Positions 23,101 to 34,285 of a stretch of DNA of 64,000 nucleotides are shown piece by piece. The notes below the pieces were generated by a model that saw only the letters and a program-made list of their open reading frames with translations, searched no databases and was not told where the DNA came from. A program made the position numbers and the translations under genes. The first letter of the stretch is position 1; each line of letters begins with the position of its first letter. The stretch is from Tribonema minus (lineage: Eukaryota; Sar; Xanthophyceae; Tribonematales; Tribonemataceae), in assembly GCA_017506865.1 (NCBI GenBank), contig JAFCMP010000530.1:186001-250000 (forward strand), in the 5' to 3' direction.

Positions 23101-25011
23101 GGGCGTAGGCGGGCCGATGGGCATGGGCCCCGGCGGAAGGGGGGGACCCCCCGGCATGGGCCCCGGCATGGGCGGCCGCGGCGGTTTCGGTGGCGGCGGC
23201 GCTCCCGGATGGGGCGGGCGCGGCGGCGGCGGGCCGGGGTTCGGCGGCGGCGGCCGCGGCGGCCCGGGCTTTGGCGCAAGGCCTGAGGGCATGGGTGGCG
23301 GTGGCTGGGGCGCCCCAGGCTTTGGAGGCGGCGGCGGCCCGCAAGAGTTCGGGGGGCCAGGCCGTGGGTTTGGCGGCGGCGGGCCAGGCTTCGGAGGCCC
23401 GCAGACCGGCAGCCGCGGCGGCGGCGGCGCACCAGGGTTTGGCGCGGCGCGCGGCGTCAGCGGCGGCGCCGGCGGCCCTGGACAGATGGGCGGCCGCGGC
23501 GGCGCCTACGGTCCCGCCGGCAGCGGCCGGGGCTACGGCATGACCGGCGCCGGCGGCAGCGGCCGCGGCTTTGGAATGGCGGCATCAGCGCGCCCGCCGC
23601 AGGCCGCGGCACCTTTGGCGCCCCAGGCTCCTCGCCGGCAGCGGCGCGCGGCATGCCTGCTGCCGCAGGCCCCGGCCGCGGCGCTGGACCTGCCGGGCCG
23701 CAAGCTACGGGCTACGCCTTTGGCAGAGATGGCCAGGGCGCTGGCGCGCAGGGACCGCAGGGCCGCGGCGGCGGCGCCTACGGCAGCGGCGGACGCGGTG
23801 CTGCTGGCGGCGCAGGCTACGGCGCCGGCGGCTATGGCAGCGCCACGGGCGGCGCTGGTTATGGCGGCGCCGCAGGCGCTGGCAGGTACGGATCAGGACA
23901 GGGGTCCTTCGGCGGCGCTGGTCAGGCTCCCTACGGTGCTGGCGGCGACGGACCAAGGCAGCAGCAGCAGCAGCAGGCTGGCAGGGGCGCCGGCGGCTAT
24001 CAGGGGGGCGGCGCTCAGCAGCAGCCAGGCAGGGGTGGCGCCGGAGGTTATCAGGGATACAACGCCGCTGCACCTGCTGCGCAGATGGGCGGTGGCGGCG
24101 GTGTGGGTTCTGCTGCCGGCGGCGGCTACGGCGCACAGAGCAAGCAGCAGCAGGGTGCCTTTAACGGCAGCGGCGGCAGCGGTGCGCAGTACCAGGCATC
24201 CCAGGGACAACAGTACCCAGGCACCGGCGGCGGTGCTCAACAGCAGTCCGGTGCTGCGGCATCGCAGCAGCGGCAGCAGAGCAGCGGGTACAATCAGCAG
24301 CAGGGCGGAGCATACAATCAGCAGAGCGGCTATGGCCAGCAGGGCGCGTACGGTCAGCAGCAGCAGCAGCAGGCGGGCCAGCAGGCTGGCCAGCAGGCGG
24401 CTGGCTACTACCAGGCGGGCGGCGGTTACGGCCAGCAAAACGCGGCATACAGCCAGCAGGGGAGCGGGTACAGCCAGCAGCAGGGGGGGTATGACCAGCA
24501 AGGTGCGTACGAGCAGCACGGCGCGTACGGCCAGCAGAGTGCAGGCGAGGCAGCTGCCGCTGGCAGTCAGGCGGAGGCAGCGCGAGCGGCAGCAGCAGCA
24601 GCAGCGACGGCAGGTGCGTCAAGCTACACAGCTTCACAGACGACACAGGAGGCGCTGACGGCGGCTCAGCGCGCGCAGCAGGAGCAGGCTGCTGCACAGG
24701 CAAGTTATGCGGAGCAGTACAACGCATACTATGCGCAGCAACTGAAGCAGCAGCAGGCTGGCACCGCTGCTTACGGGCAGCAGCAGCAGCAGCAGCAGAG
24801 CTACGCACAGCAGCAGGCGCTGCAGGCTCAGCAGATGGCGCAGTGGGGCGCGCAGTATGGCAGCAGCGCGGCGCCGCAGCAGCAGCAGCAGGGAGGCGCT
24901 GCCGGCATCGTCGCCGCCGCCGCTGCGCCGGCGAAGGCTGCGTACGTTGATTACTCACAACAGGCGGCTGCGTATGCTGCCACCCAGCAGCAGCCTCATC
25001 AAACGTACTAG
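17112..25011 (+). CDS. SAP / RRM / RS / RGG / Q-Y-rich RNA-binding protein
   Basis: Probably a nuclear RNA- and chromatin-associated protein acting in transcription or splicing. Exons: 17112-19052, 20189-20350, 21013-21236, 21794-21847, 22972-25011; all GT-AG and in phase. Of about 1,470 residues, 19-52 form a SAP helix pair (DNA/chromatin binding). A long Ala/Pro/Lys/Glu-rich linker follows, then an RRM-like fold near 294-375 (ILVDRIP, GVAWARF), another low-complexity stretch, a second degenerate RRM-like part near 553-647, and a canonical RRM across exons 2-3 with IYIDNA (RNP2) and RFYATIQF (RNP1). Exon 4 and the start of exon 5 are Arg/Ser/Asp-rich (SRSRDR). The rest is a Gly/Arg-rich region followed by a Gln/Tyr/Gly-rich region with SGYNQQQ and GYGQQ repeats, like the prion-like domains of FUS/EWS/TAF15. 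The frame must shift by one base near 23575-23585 to join the Gly-rich and Q/Y-rich parts; I see no plausible intron there, so this is an assembly indel or a real mutation. The ATG beginning MVRKSS was chosen because the SAP domain follows directly. Confidence 0.82.
22420..22780. repeat. Diverged ~190-bp tandem repeat in intron 4 of the RNA-binding protein gene
   Basis: Two units align with many substitutions: gtgatgtacatt at about 22420 and 22612, then catgattg/aatgattg, cagcagtacg, ttctgtacatactctt/ttctgtccatactctt, and the gtagttgtagta/tcgttgtagta ends. Divergence shows it is much older than the 103-bp duplication in the Zn2Cys6 gene. It carries no open frame of note. Confidence 0.7.
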
Positions 25012-28000
25012 GCCCCATATCATTGGTTGAGCACGGAGCCGGGGGCTGGAGTCGTCAGCTATCTTGACACGCGGCGCGTTTGGCGCGTTGAGTCCGTGCG
25101 AACTCCAGTCGGCGCGTTTAGTTGATGCCACAACAGCGGAGTGGCGGGTGGAGGAGAGGAGTAACTGCGAGGAGGAAAAAGCGGCAAGGGCAGGCGGTGC
25201 GGTCAGTACGGCATGAGAATCACGGTATGCACGCCGTCCACGCAGTTTCATGAACAGCACGGCAGTCATTGCTCTTTGAAGGACCTAGGGTACACAGTGA
25301 TGTGCAACTGGGCGGTGGGGGCGGGGGGGAGGGGGGGGGGGAGGGGGGGCCTCAGGGTGGCTGCCTTTGTAGTCTAGAAGGGCGTGCTAGCAGGCGGCGA
25401 TACTATGCCTTGCGGCGGGCATGTTGACAACCCACAAAAGGTACGGACGGCACTTACAAGGCAATGGCGCGCCAATTTAGCTGCGAGCGACCGCAAGGGG
25501 ACCTTGGGGGGGGGGGGGGGGGGGGGGGGGGGAGGGAGTTGGGGGGGGGGCGGGGGGCGGCGGTGCACACCAACGGCCAACAGCAAGCAACGGAACGGTG
25601 GCAGTTTGGGGAGGTGTCAGAGATGTAGTGTAGCGCTTGCCCAAAAGCTCCAAACACACAGGCTATCGTAGATGCACGCCGTGCGGTCGCATTGTGCAAT
25701 GGAGGCGTTTGCACCAAGGGAGGCAATGCGCAGCTGCATGCTGTACGTTGGGACAGTCAGGGCTCGGACAGGGGAATAAATGTAACCAATTAGCCTGATG
25801 AGAACTGTGCGCATGCAATCGGGCGCGCTACGGTCTGTTTCCCGAAATCTGCCTTTCTTCGTGGTCTTTGGATGTCAACATGGGTGCCTTGGACTGTTTG
25901 CCTGCAACTGTGCACGCGACATGACAGGTGCGTCATGCGTTGGCGGATTAGTAGATGTGGGTGAAGTAGCAGTTACAGTTCAGCTGGTGACGTGCATGCA
26001 GTGTGCAACGCCTCCTTGCCCCAGTTTCGTACATGGCTGAAGCCGCCATGCGTCTGTGCATGCATTTGACGTCTTTGGAGGTTTTTGGCTCAGCCTAAGG
26101 TAAGAATTTGAGGTTGTTGGACGCTGCACCGAGGTCGCAGTATATGCGTCGATGTCAAGAATGCGACGTCACAAGCACTTGTCCCCACGGTCTCGCAAGG
26201 ATGAAGCACCATTGCTCATGTGTCTGACTCAGAGCTGTTGACATGGCGACTTTTGCACTGCATTGGCATCAGGGACACGTGTGGCCTCAGACAGCTTTGA
26301 TGCCCTCCCAACTGAGATTCCTGCATAGACTTCAACATGTCCTGGAGTAAGGTACTTCAGCGCGTACCACCGGACGCAGGCGCATCAGCTGTGCACTGCC
26401 CATTAGTTACATCAGAGCGTGTATTGCCTCTGCAATCCTGGCTCACCATCAGGTAAACTTTCCCACACGACATTGTCTTGATATTGCCCAGGAAGGCCGT
26501 TTGCGTCGACCTGAATTATAGAAGTAAGTGCGCCATGCCTCGGCATCAGGTGAGATGTTGGCCCCTGTAACCTGGTTCGCTGGTCACATATCGGGAGGCC
26601 ACCATGCGGTGTCTACGGCTCTCTCTCTCTCTCTGCGACTGTATGGATGATACATCTAGTTGATCTCAGAGTAGCTGGCGATATGTGTGCGGTCTGGCCA
26701 ACGTGTTCTTCCAGTTGCCTTCCGGGCAAAGTTCTCGAGGCAGCTGCACTGCGGTCTGGCGCTATCAATATGATTTAAGTATGTAGCTCCAGGACATGAA
26801 TTTGATGCAACATCAATGTCTTGTGCGTCGTGTGTGGACCTCTCGGAGCGGCGCCTCGTGGCAGAAATGGCTGCTGTTAGCGGGGGCAACATACTACGCT
26901 GTGTGTGTCTTGAATTCAGCAGCTGGTGCGACTATCAACACCTAGCAGTGTGAGTGCCTGTAGCCAGCATGACTATGTCAACTAGTGTTCCTAGTGCGTC
27001 GTCTGATTCTACACACAGTATGTGTGTCTTGAGAGACTGCTGAACAGGGAGTTGCATCCAGCAGGGCCAATCACGTACCTCACAATGTCCTCATGCATGT
27101 TGAAGCATGATTCAGTGATGCAGAAATACGTCATGTGGCACGAGGACGCGCTGAGGATCAATGTGTGCACTGTGTGCCTGAAGGTCTGTAAGCATGTCTG
27201 GCGTATCTGTCGGCACGTGAGCAGTGTGGATGTGCATGCAGGTATGCGGGGGCACAGGCAGCCTGCATTTGATATGCGGAATGTCCATCTCAAGTGCCTT
27301 GCGTATGCTGTCTTGGCACCTGAGCAAGCCGCAGGTGTCGCTGTTGCGACATTACCGCTCCAGGGGGGCAGGTGATACTACCCACAGCTCTTTGAACGGG
27401 GACTACAGCGTCACCGCGCTTCACAATATACCTGATGCGGCCGCTTGCAGCATTTAATCTCCATTTTATCATATAATTTAGCAGGACGTACACGACTTGG
27501 ACTACTTGCCACTGGCGGGCATAGGCTATAAATTTGCCACTGGCGGACTTCAAGCGGGTATGCGTTGCCATTGCCACGAGTTGGCGGGCTCAGGTCACAT
27601 CAAATGTATGCGAACACAATCATGAGCATGACACATTTGATGTCCATTGACGCTGCCTTGCTATTGGTGATTGCATGCGCTGCAACAATGGCATGTGTGC
27701 AGTTGCACAGGCTGCAGCCGCACAGTGGAAGTCTGCTGGTACTTCCGTCAACACAGCTGCATCCACTCTGATGTACACCACGCCCTTGCAGCGTACGCCT
27801 CGTGATCAGAATGTATGGCTTTGAGAGCAGTGATGTTCAGCATCCCATCAGCAAATCTGGACAGAGCTTTAAAATGCACACAGGCGCGCCCCTTGCCAGC
27901 AGAGGAATCTCCTCTTGGCGTTCCTGTACTTTTGCCGCCCACTATCTTCACCGTCAACATATAGCTTACATGTGTGTCTCCTGCTCACCTTCGCACTGTT

Positions 28001-29263
28001 CTCTTGTGCCGTTGCAGCTGCCCGGTTCACTTCGGTCGTGGCGGTTGCGCTGGCCATCAACACATTTCAGCGCCGCCTCAGTCAGGTACGACATGCTTAT
28101 TTCGAATCCAGGAAGATGACGCATGCTCAGTGATCACACCAAGCTCTGCAAGCACTAGCATGTTGCATGCGGATGTCATCAGCATCTTGCACGCTCTACA
28201 GCTTTGACAACGGCACACGCACAACTGATGCCTGGACGTGCTTGCATGTTGAGATGGTCAGCAGATCATCAACTATGCTCACCATTGATCTGCGATGCGA
28301 GGGCACAGCCTGCGCTGCCGTACACAACCACCTGTCAAGTCGCATTGCACAATGGGAACCATGCATATGGTCAACACTGCAGTGCTCCCCATCAGTGGAC
28401 ATTTGTTGCGGCCATGGCACACAGGATGTGAACTTGCACTGCCAACCCCTGCGTGTGCACGTAATGCTCACTCTGACACTTGCTATACCTGTTTGTCTAA
28501 ACATGTACAAGGTATCCTATGGCGCCGTCGCCGTGTTCATGCAGATACCAATGCTCCATGCTCAGCACACATCTGGCAGACGCGCCAATGAGCTTGACAC
28601 ACAATATTTGATTGTGGCAATTTGAGCTTCCAACTCGCTGCAGCCAGATTCCCACCACAGACTCTAGCCATGCGCTGCCTGCAGTCCAGGAGAACCTTTT
28701 GCTGCAGGCCAGGCTGTGCTGTTTTTCGTGATAGCAAAATGGGCCAAATGCCAGCTTGTGCGACCTTTAGTGTGTGTGACCTCAGATGGTGACTTCCAGG
28801 CATCATACACAGGGCCAGGTCCTAGATTCATTTTCATGATGTTCATCTCATAGTATAATATTTGTAGCTCAAGTCCTACGCCCTACACTGTAGTCTGTCA
28901 GAGCAAGTGCTCTTGGCCCTCACCTTCCTGGAATCTGCTGGACCGAGACTGGAAGAAGCGTTGTTCCCAACCATCAGGACTGCAGCTGGTTAAATCAAGC
29001 GGACAACTGGAATATAGACGATCTTTGTTTCATCCTCTACCCCTGACTTTGACCTTCTTGCTCAGCTACAACTGTGATTGTAATGTCTGATTTGTGTGAT
29101 GCACTCAGTTCACCTCATGGAGACAACGAGAGCTCTTGGTTGTCATCCATCCATCCATCCATCCATCCATCCATCCATCCATCCATTTTATCCTCACCCT
29201 GTCTTCAACTTCAACCATGCCCTTTCAAAAGAGCTTGCTTCAGTGACACTATGCCTGTGTTAA
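25012..29263. other. Gene-poor 4.2-kb region
   Basis: It starts with the 3' flank of the RNA-binding protein gene; a TGTAA, the green-algal polyadenylation signal, occurs at about 25779, some 770 bases past the stop. Long G runs lie at 25327-25350 and 25507-25550, a (CT)n tract at 26621-26635 and a (TCCA)n tract at 29144-29186. The one open frame with any character is at 27915-28133 (plus): 72 codons with two hydrophobic stretches (YSLHVCLLLTFALFSCAVAA and a following Val/Ala-rich piece) and a possible GTACGA donor at its end. I could not connect it to other exons. Confidence 0.5.
29144..29186. repeat. (TCCA)n microsatellite
   Basis: About ten uninterrupted ATCC tetranucleotide units lie just downstream of the retroelement 3' end. 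It is a simple repeat with no coding meaning. Confidence 0.95.
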
Positions 29264-30051
29264 GTACTTTTTATTAATTCTCGCTCAGGGCGCGAAAAAG
29301 CCCAGATGATTGGCATCTAGCTGTAAAGAATCTACATGTCGTATGACAGTCTGAAAGTGTCGCAACGACAACCACTCAAACGCCGCCGCCGCCAAATGGC
29401 ATCTCGGGGTCCTCCCCTACGTCCTCCTCCATGTGCCCCCCCCCCCTGGATTCTGCCATGTGTGTCATGACACGGCCAGAGTACGCCATGTGGAGCGCTG
29501 CCGACAGTGCCGAGCGTAAGCGCGCCAGGGCGATGCCCTTGAGAGCTTTAGGGCGCGCTCCTCCGGGCACTGACATCCTGCTGGCATACTCCGTCGCCAC
29601 AGCCTCCAGCAGCTTCCGCCCCTGCTCCCCGATGCTGCCAAATGACCCTATTGCCAAAGTGGCAAGTTTGTAGCAATTCTGATCATAATGACCAGAATAG
29701 TGGGTAGTCTTGGCGGCCTCTTGGTCGCGGCAGCATCGCTCGGGGTCTGCTGCAGTCTTCGCCGCCCGCGACGCCACCTGTGCCTCGAAGCAGGTAACGT
29801 CCACCATGAGCGGTAGGTGGCGTGTCGGGTCGTCGTAGCCGGTCACCGGGAAGGCGTCGGCAGGCAGCACGATGTCCATCCTGCGACTCCCCGGCGGCCC
29901 GGCGGATCCCAGAAATGGCGTGTAGTCCTCGTCCACCAGTCCCATTTTGAGGTATTGGGGCAGGATGCGCTGCGTGGCCCTCTTGACGCTATCGTGGACG
30001 ATGGTGTCGTGCGCCTTGACGCGTGGCGCTTGACACAGCGTTAAGTACTAC
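29264..30051 (-). mobile_element. Non-LTR-type retroelement, 3' end with C-terminal part of its polyprotein
   Basis: On the minus strand an open frame runs from about 30050 to 29376. It begins after a stop with a C/H-containing stretch (LCQAPRVKAHDTIVHDS), then VDEDYTPFLGSAG, DIVLPADAF and VDVTCFEAQVAS, and ends EMPFGGGGV. This order (Cys/His piece, DVxC.. acidic motif, SGHYDQ, GSFGSIGEQGRKLLE) matches the C-terminal tail seen after the reverse transcriptase in LINE-like elements; the family call is from memory of that pattern, not from a search. The reverse transcriptase itself is absent, so the copy is 5'-truncated. About 110 bases of 3' UTR follow the stop, ending in aaaaagtac at 29264. 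A second copy lies at 47205-47664 in the opposite orientation and ends with the same bases. Confidence 0.65.
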
Positions 30052-31677
30052 TTTGTAAACCCTCAATGGGAATGACAACGCCCGACCTGAGGGCGTTGTA
30101 CAGCTCTCGACTCCTCAGTGGCATCACACTGGCATAGTTTCTCTGCATGCCCCCAAAAGCATTCTCGCATCAGGGGCAGTGATGCATCCACTTGTGACCC
30201 TCTTGCCCCCGCGCTGGCGCTGATGCACCTTGCGGGGCGATCCTGACTTCTATGCCAAGTGGCTTGCATGTAAATTCCGCACAGTGGAATGGTTAGCAAT
30301 TGACGTGATGCTTGCAGTCGCACCACACTGGAAGATGAGAGTAATTATATTGCAGCTGCATCTGGTGCGCTAACTACGCCAATGATGGCATAGCATTGCC
30401 TCCATGTTTTGGTGCAATACAGCGTGCCAGAAACCTGCAATGGTTCATTTGTAATGCTACATGCAACAAAGATTATATGTGCAATGACAATTTCCAATCG
30501 TCTTGATAAAAGCGTGCGCAATACGAGAGAGCATTAATGCTCGCATTGTAACATCTGCGTGCAGGCTGAATTGCATTTGGAGTGCTGCTGACAACAGAAC
30601 GCTCGCTCAGCACAGCTGACACAAATGTGATGCATGTGCTCTGCACTTCCATCGATGACACACAATCACGCACTGCTGCCACAAAATCATGGCGTTACCA
30701 CACCTGCTGTTAATGTGTGCACTTGGACGCCAAGGACTGTTGTGCATGGCGTGGAAGCATTCAACGCAGTTCAAAGGCTCGAGGAGGAGCACATGACAGC
30801 AATACCGGCTGGACACAGCTGCGTACAGCATGAGATTCTGAGCACAAAAAATCGTTGACAAAGTCATCTGATGTCAACAGAGCTGCATCGATGCACGTGC
30901 GCAATGAGTTGATTGACTCTCCCTGCATCATTGTCAACATGACCCTGTCAGCCTGTGCGCGAGGCACTGTGGGCATCCAGCCGCTGACATTGTAACAATG
31001 AGGGACAACAGCTGAACCAATGTCATTACTGCCCAGCCCCGCCACCGTGACTTTGTGGCATTGTTCGACTGGCTAAAAAGTCCCGCTACGGCAGAGCCAA
31101 GCAAAGCAGCCGTGCGTCGTGCGCACTCGAAGCCTGCCCACCTGATCGCCCATCACCGCTGCTGTTGTGCAAACCAGGACAAGCCCCATGGAATAGCGAT
31201 CGTGTACATGCAGTCCTACATAGCACATATCATCCACGCAAATGGCACATGCAAGGGCAAATGGTTTCGGCTTGCACTGCACACCGCGCCATTGTGCAGC
31301 AGGCACGTACAACCATTTACAAGTATGCGAGACAGTCAGTGCACAGGAGAGCTTCTGACCATCACAACAGCATGTCCCAAGGCAGGGGAAACGGCAGCAT
31401 GTCATTAGCTGAGACAGCAGCCGTGACTCGACACCATCCCAGGTTCGTCCGCCGCCTCCACGCTCCGCACCTCAGCAGCAGCGCGGCAGATGCCCCCCGT
31501 CCCCCCTCCAAACTTACACACACATGAACTACGCACAGTTACTCTCTCTCGGCTGCGGCCCCCTGTGTGCCGTGGCCCTTCAGGCCGAGCGGACGCCAGT
31601 GGCGCGACAGGAGATTGCTAGTCGTCTACAGAGGAAAAAGGGAGTGTCGCGTCAGCGCTCAGATGCGGAGGCAGCGC
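30052..31677. other. Intergenic stretch, no gene seen
   Basis: It lies between the retroelement and the metallothionein 3' end. Open frames of up to about 120 codons at 31055-31527 (plus) and 30761-31045 (minus) show no motif, no splice support and no composition shift toward the GC-rich coding style of this genome. The right end should hold the metallothionein 3' UTR. Confidence 0.5.
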
Positions 31678-33317
31678 TCAGGCCTTGGTGCTGCCGCAGC
31701 CGCACGACTCCTTGCACGCGCACTCGCCGCCGGACGCCTTGCAGGAGCAGTCGCTCCAGGGGCACTCCCCCGTCTGCGCGCGCACGCAGCAGCAGCAGCA
31801 GCAGCAAGGGAGGGTGTCAGGACAACGGACGACTGGCGCGCTCAGCCGCGAGCAATTGCTAACATGTGTCAGCGAGCAGCAGCACATGATCTTGTTGTCT
31901 GGTTCAGGGCGTATGCTCGCGCTGCCGCAGTGGGCCGCAGTGAGACTGTAACAAGGTCGTGCTGGCGCACGCGCGGCAGGCAAAGTTACACGAGGCCACT
32001 GGCATGAGAGGCTGAGTAGGTGTTGCTGCGGGCAACAAGAATGAGCACGGTTGACTTGCGAGGCGCCAACAAGACTGGACAGAAACGAGACAGTGGTGGG
32101 CGTAATGCTACATTGCTGTGTCAAGCACCTCTTACTGAGTACCCGGGACCGGAGCAGTCAAACAGGACTGCACATAACAGTGGTAGATAATGAGAAAAAC
32201 CTTTGCAAAAACAAGTATCAGGGTAGAAGAGTATGGCCTGACTGACCGAGCTTACTGCGTACACAACGCAAAACCCGAGGAGGCGCCAACACGTTCAAAT
32301 ACCAGAAAGCCGCACAGTGGGATGGGACAGGCTAGACAGCCACTGTCGATGTTGACGAATTCAGCGAGGCATTCTTCACAGCGTTGTGAGGTGCAAGCAC
32401 ATGGCTGCAGTGCGAATGTCTGCTGTGTGGAGCCACAACATAAAGACTTGAAATCTCATGGCTGTCTGATGCGGAGCAGTGGCTGGGATAACTCGAGATG
32501 CAGCTACACTCTGAGGGGGCACATGGAGGTTCCAAAAGCCTGCTGAGGTTCTAGATACCGCGTCAAGTCCCGTCCAGCAACTATGACGGGCTCCAGACCA
32601 ACAACGACGAGAATGAGGTCGACAGAGCCCCTCCAGAAAAGCGATCTGAATGTTGACAGATAATGCGTGCGTCCCGTATCCCACAAGTGTAGTGGGTGCG
32701 TCCCGCGTCCGGATCGAATAAGTTGCCGGCGTGCAAAAAAAGAAATCGAATCGCAACCAACGGCAACGACTTGCCTTGGCCTTAGACTTCTTCGCCAGAG
32801 CGATCCACTGCTCCTCGGTGCGCTCCACGGTGCCGCCGCAGCCGCAGCCTGTGGTGAAACAGGAGCACATCAGTCAAGTTAAACTGCGCCAACAGCTGAA
32901 GCGCACACAGAAACATAGCACGCTGTGACTTACCCGACCCGCAGCCGCAGCTGTCTCCGCAGGGGCAGTCGCCGAACTTGCAGGCTGAGGCCTGAGGAAG
33001 AGAGCAGAATCCATAAACAGCAGCGCACGTAAATATCCGCGTCGTGATCTCCACACGGAGCTTCAACACTCATCGAGATCACTTCTTCCACTCACGCACC
33101 TTGGCGTCCTCGAGCGCCTTAATGCTGACGGTGCCGCAGGAGCAGGACTCGCCGCACTTGCAGCCTGCGCAGCACAAGCACACACAGCAGGCGTCGTCCA
33201 TCAGTCCCTGCCTCACACAATGTTGCAGCGCTAGATACCGCACCGGCAAGCAAACGGCGTCGGCTCACCCTCGGCCGTGGAGCATGAGCAATCGGCCCAG
33301 ATGGTGCACTTGGTCAT
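31678..33317 (-). CDS. Metallothionein-like cysteine-rich protein, 5 exons, 113 residues
   Basis: Probably binds zinc, copper or cadmium through thiolate clusters in the cytosol. Exons in transcript order: 33317-33269, 33164-33100, 32991-32934, 32848-32775, 31773-31678. Phases run 1,0,1,0 and the frame closes at the TGA at 31680. It has 21 cysteines, mostly as C-X-C and C-X2/3-C: KCTIWADCSC; CKCGESCSC; CKFGDCPCGDSCGC; GCGCGG; CPWSDCSCKASGGECAC plus KESCGC. Each exon carries its own Cys cluster; exons 2 and 4 also carry Cys-free linkers of about 11 and 19 residues (the second contains VERTEEQWIALAKKS). The intron between exons 4 and 5 begins GCAAGT after AAG, a good GC-AG donor. Two Trp residues are unusual in metallothioneins. 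Neighbours do not suggest co-regulation. I am confident of the protein; its metal preference cannot be read. Confidence 0.85.
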
Positions 33318-34285
33318 GATGGCGATTGAAACGGCCTGTTTAGCTCTCGTTCACACTTGTTTGCTACGTAGCTTAGATGGTCTTTTGAGGCAGCATGGCT
33401 CAGCTTATTTGCTAGGGTAGGTATCACGCCTGGTGCAAAAGCAAAAAAAATTGTGTGCTGGCGCAGGAGAGTGCCCCGCTGATTTGGGGCGGGAGCTTGC
33501 CTGGGGGCTTGCTTTGCTGCGAGCGCCCGGATTCACGGTGCTGTCGATCAGCAGCACGTCAGAAGCCTTGAGCCCCTGAATTAAAAAACTCAAGAGGCTT
33601 CACTCGTTGCGAACGCCGCCTGGCGCAGGTGAGCCCATGGCAATGATGAAGTAAATGCTCCTGCTTCAGCTCGACTCGACAACCTGCCTCATAAACCTCC
33701 ACTCCTGTGGTCTATGCTTTTCGACCAAAAATGCTCTGTGTTCCTCGCCGTTAGACGTCTCCCCAAAGTACAGTCAGCACCCAATAACGTTGCCGACGAT
33801 TTGCATTCAATATTACCTACTTCGGCTGGTGTCCATTGTTTACATCATCACATCATCGAGCAGCAACCAGATATACTTCCGGGTTCGTTTGCCCTTCTAG
33901 TCCTGCCCAATTCCGACGGATACTAGGGGCAGCAAGGCGGCAAAGCTGCTTCGCAAGCTGCGATATTGGCGTCGCCTCCCTCAAAAGTGTATTCTATGCA
34001 TTTGCAACGCTTGTAGGTGCGGTTCTGGGTCAGCTCTACTATTGCACCCTTTGTTGCAAGTCACCCTCACAAAGCTGACTCTGTTTGCTATGTATGCGAC
34101 TTGAGCTTTCCTTTGTATGCAACTGACTCTCCAGCACTTCCATTCATCCTGTGATTTGCCTGTCGAGCACCTTTGAACATTGCAGATGCTCACTTTTGCA
34201 AATTCATCGTTTTGTGCGCTGCCCCTACCCCGGCCCCCCCCCCCCCACCCGCCCCCACCAAGCTGGCAAATACTAGCAGCGCAGG
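33318..34285. other. Divergent intergenic region between metallothionein and casein kinase 1
   Basis: Both flanking genes are transcribed away from this 970-bp stretch, so it should hold both promoters. It is AT-richer than the coding DNA. No convincing exon is seen; a C-rich tract at 34231-34258 lies just upstream of the kinase ATG and could be a 5' UTR pyrimidine tract or the end of an upstream intron. Confidence 0.5.

Noticed and set aside
23511-23588. Short intron to repair the RNA-binding protein frame
   Set aside because: The donor would be GTCCCG, unlike any other in the window, and the removed piece continues the Gly-rich protein pattern without a break.
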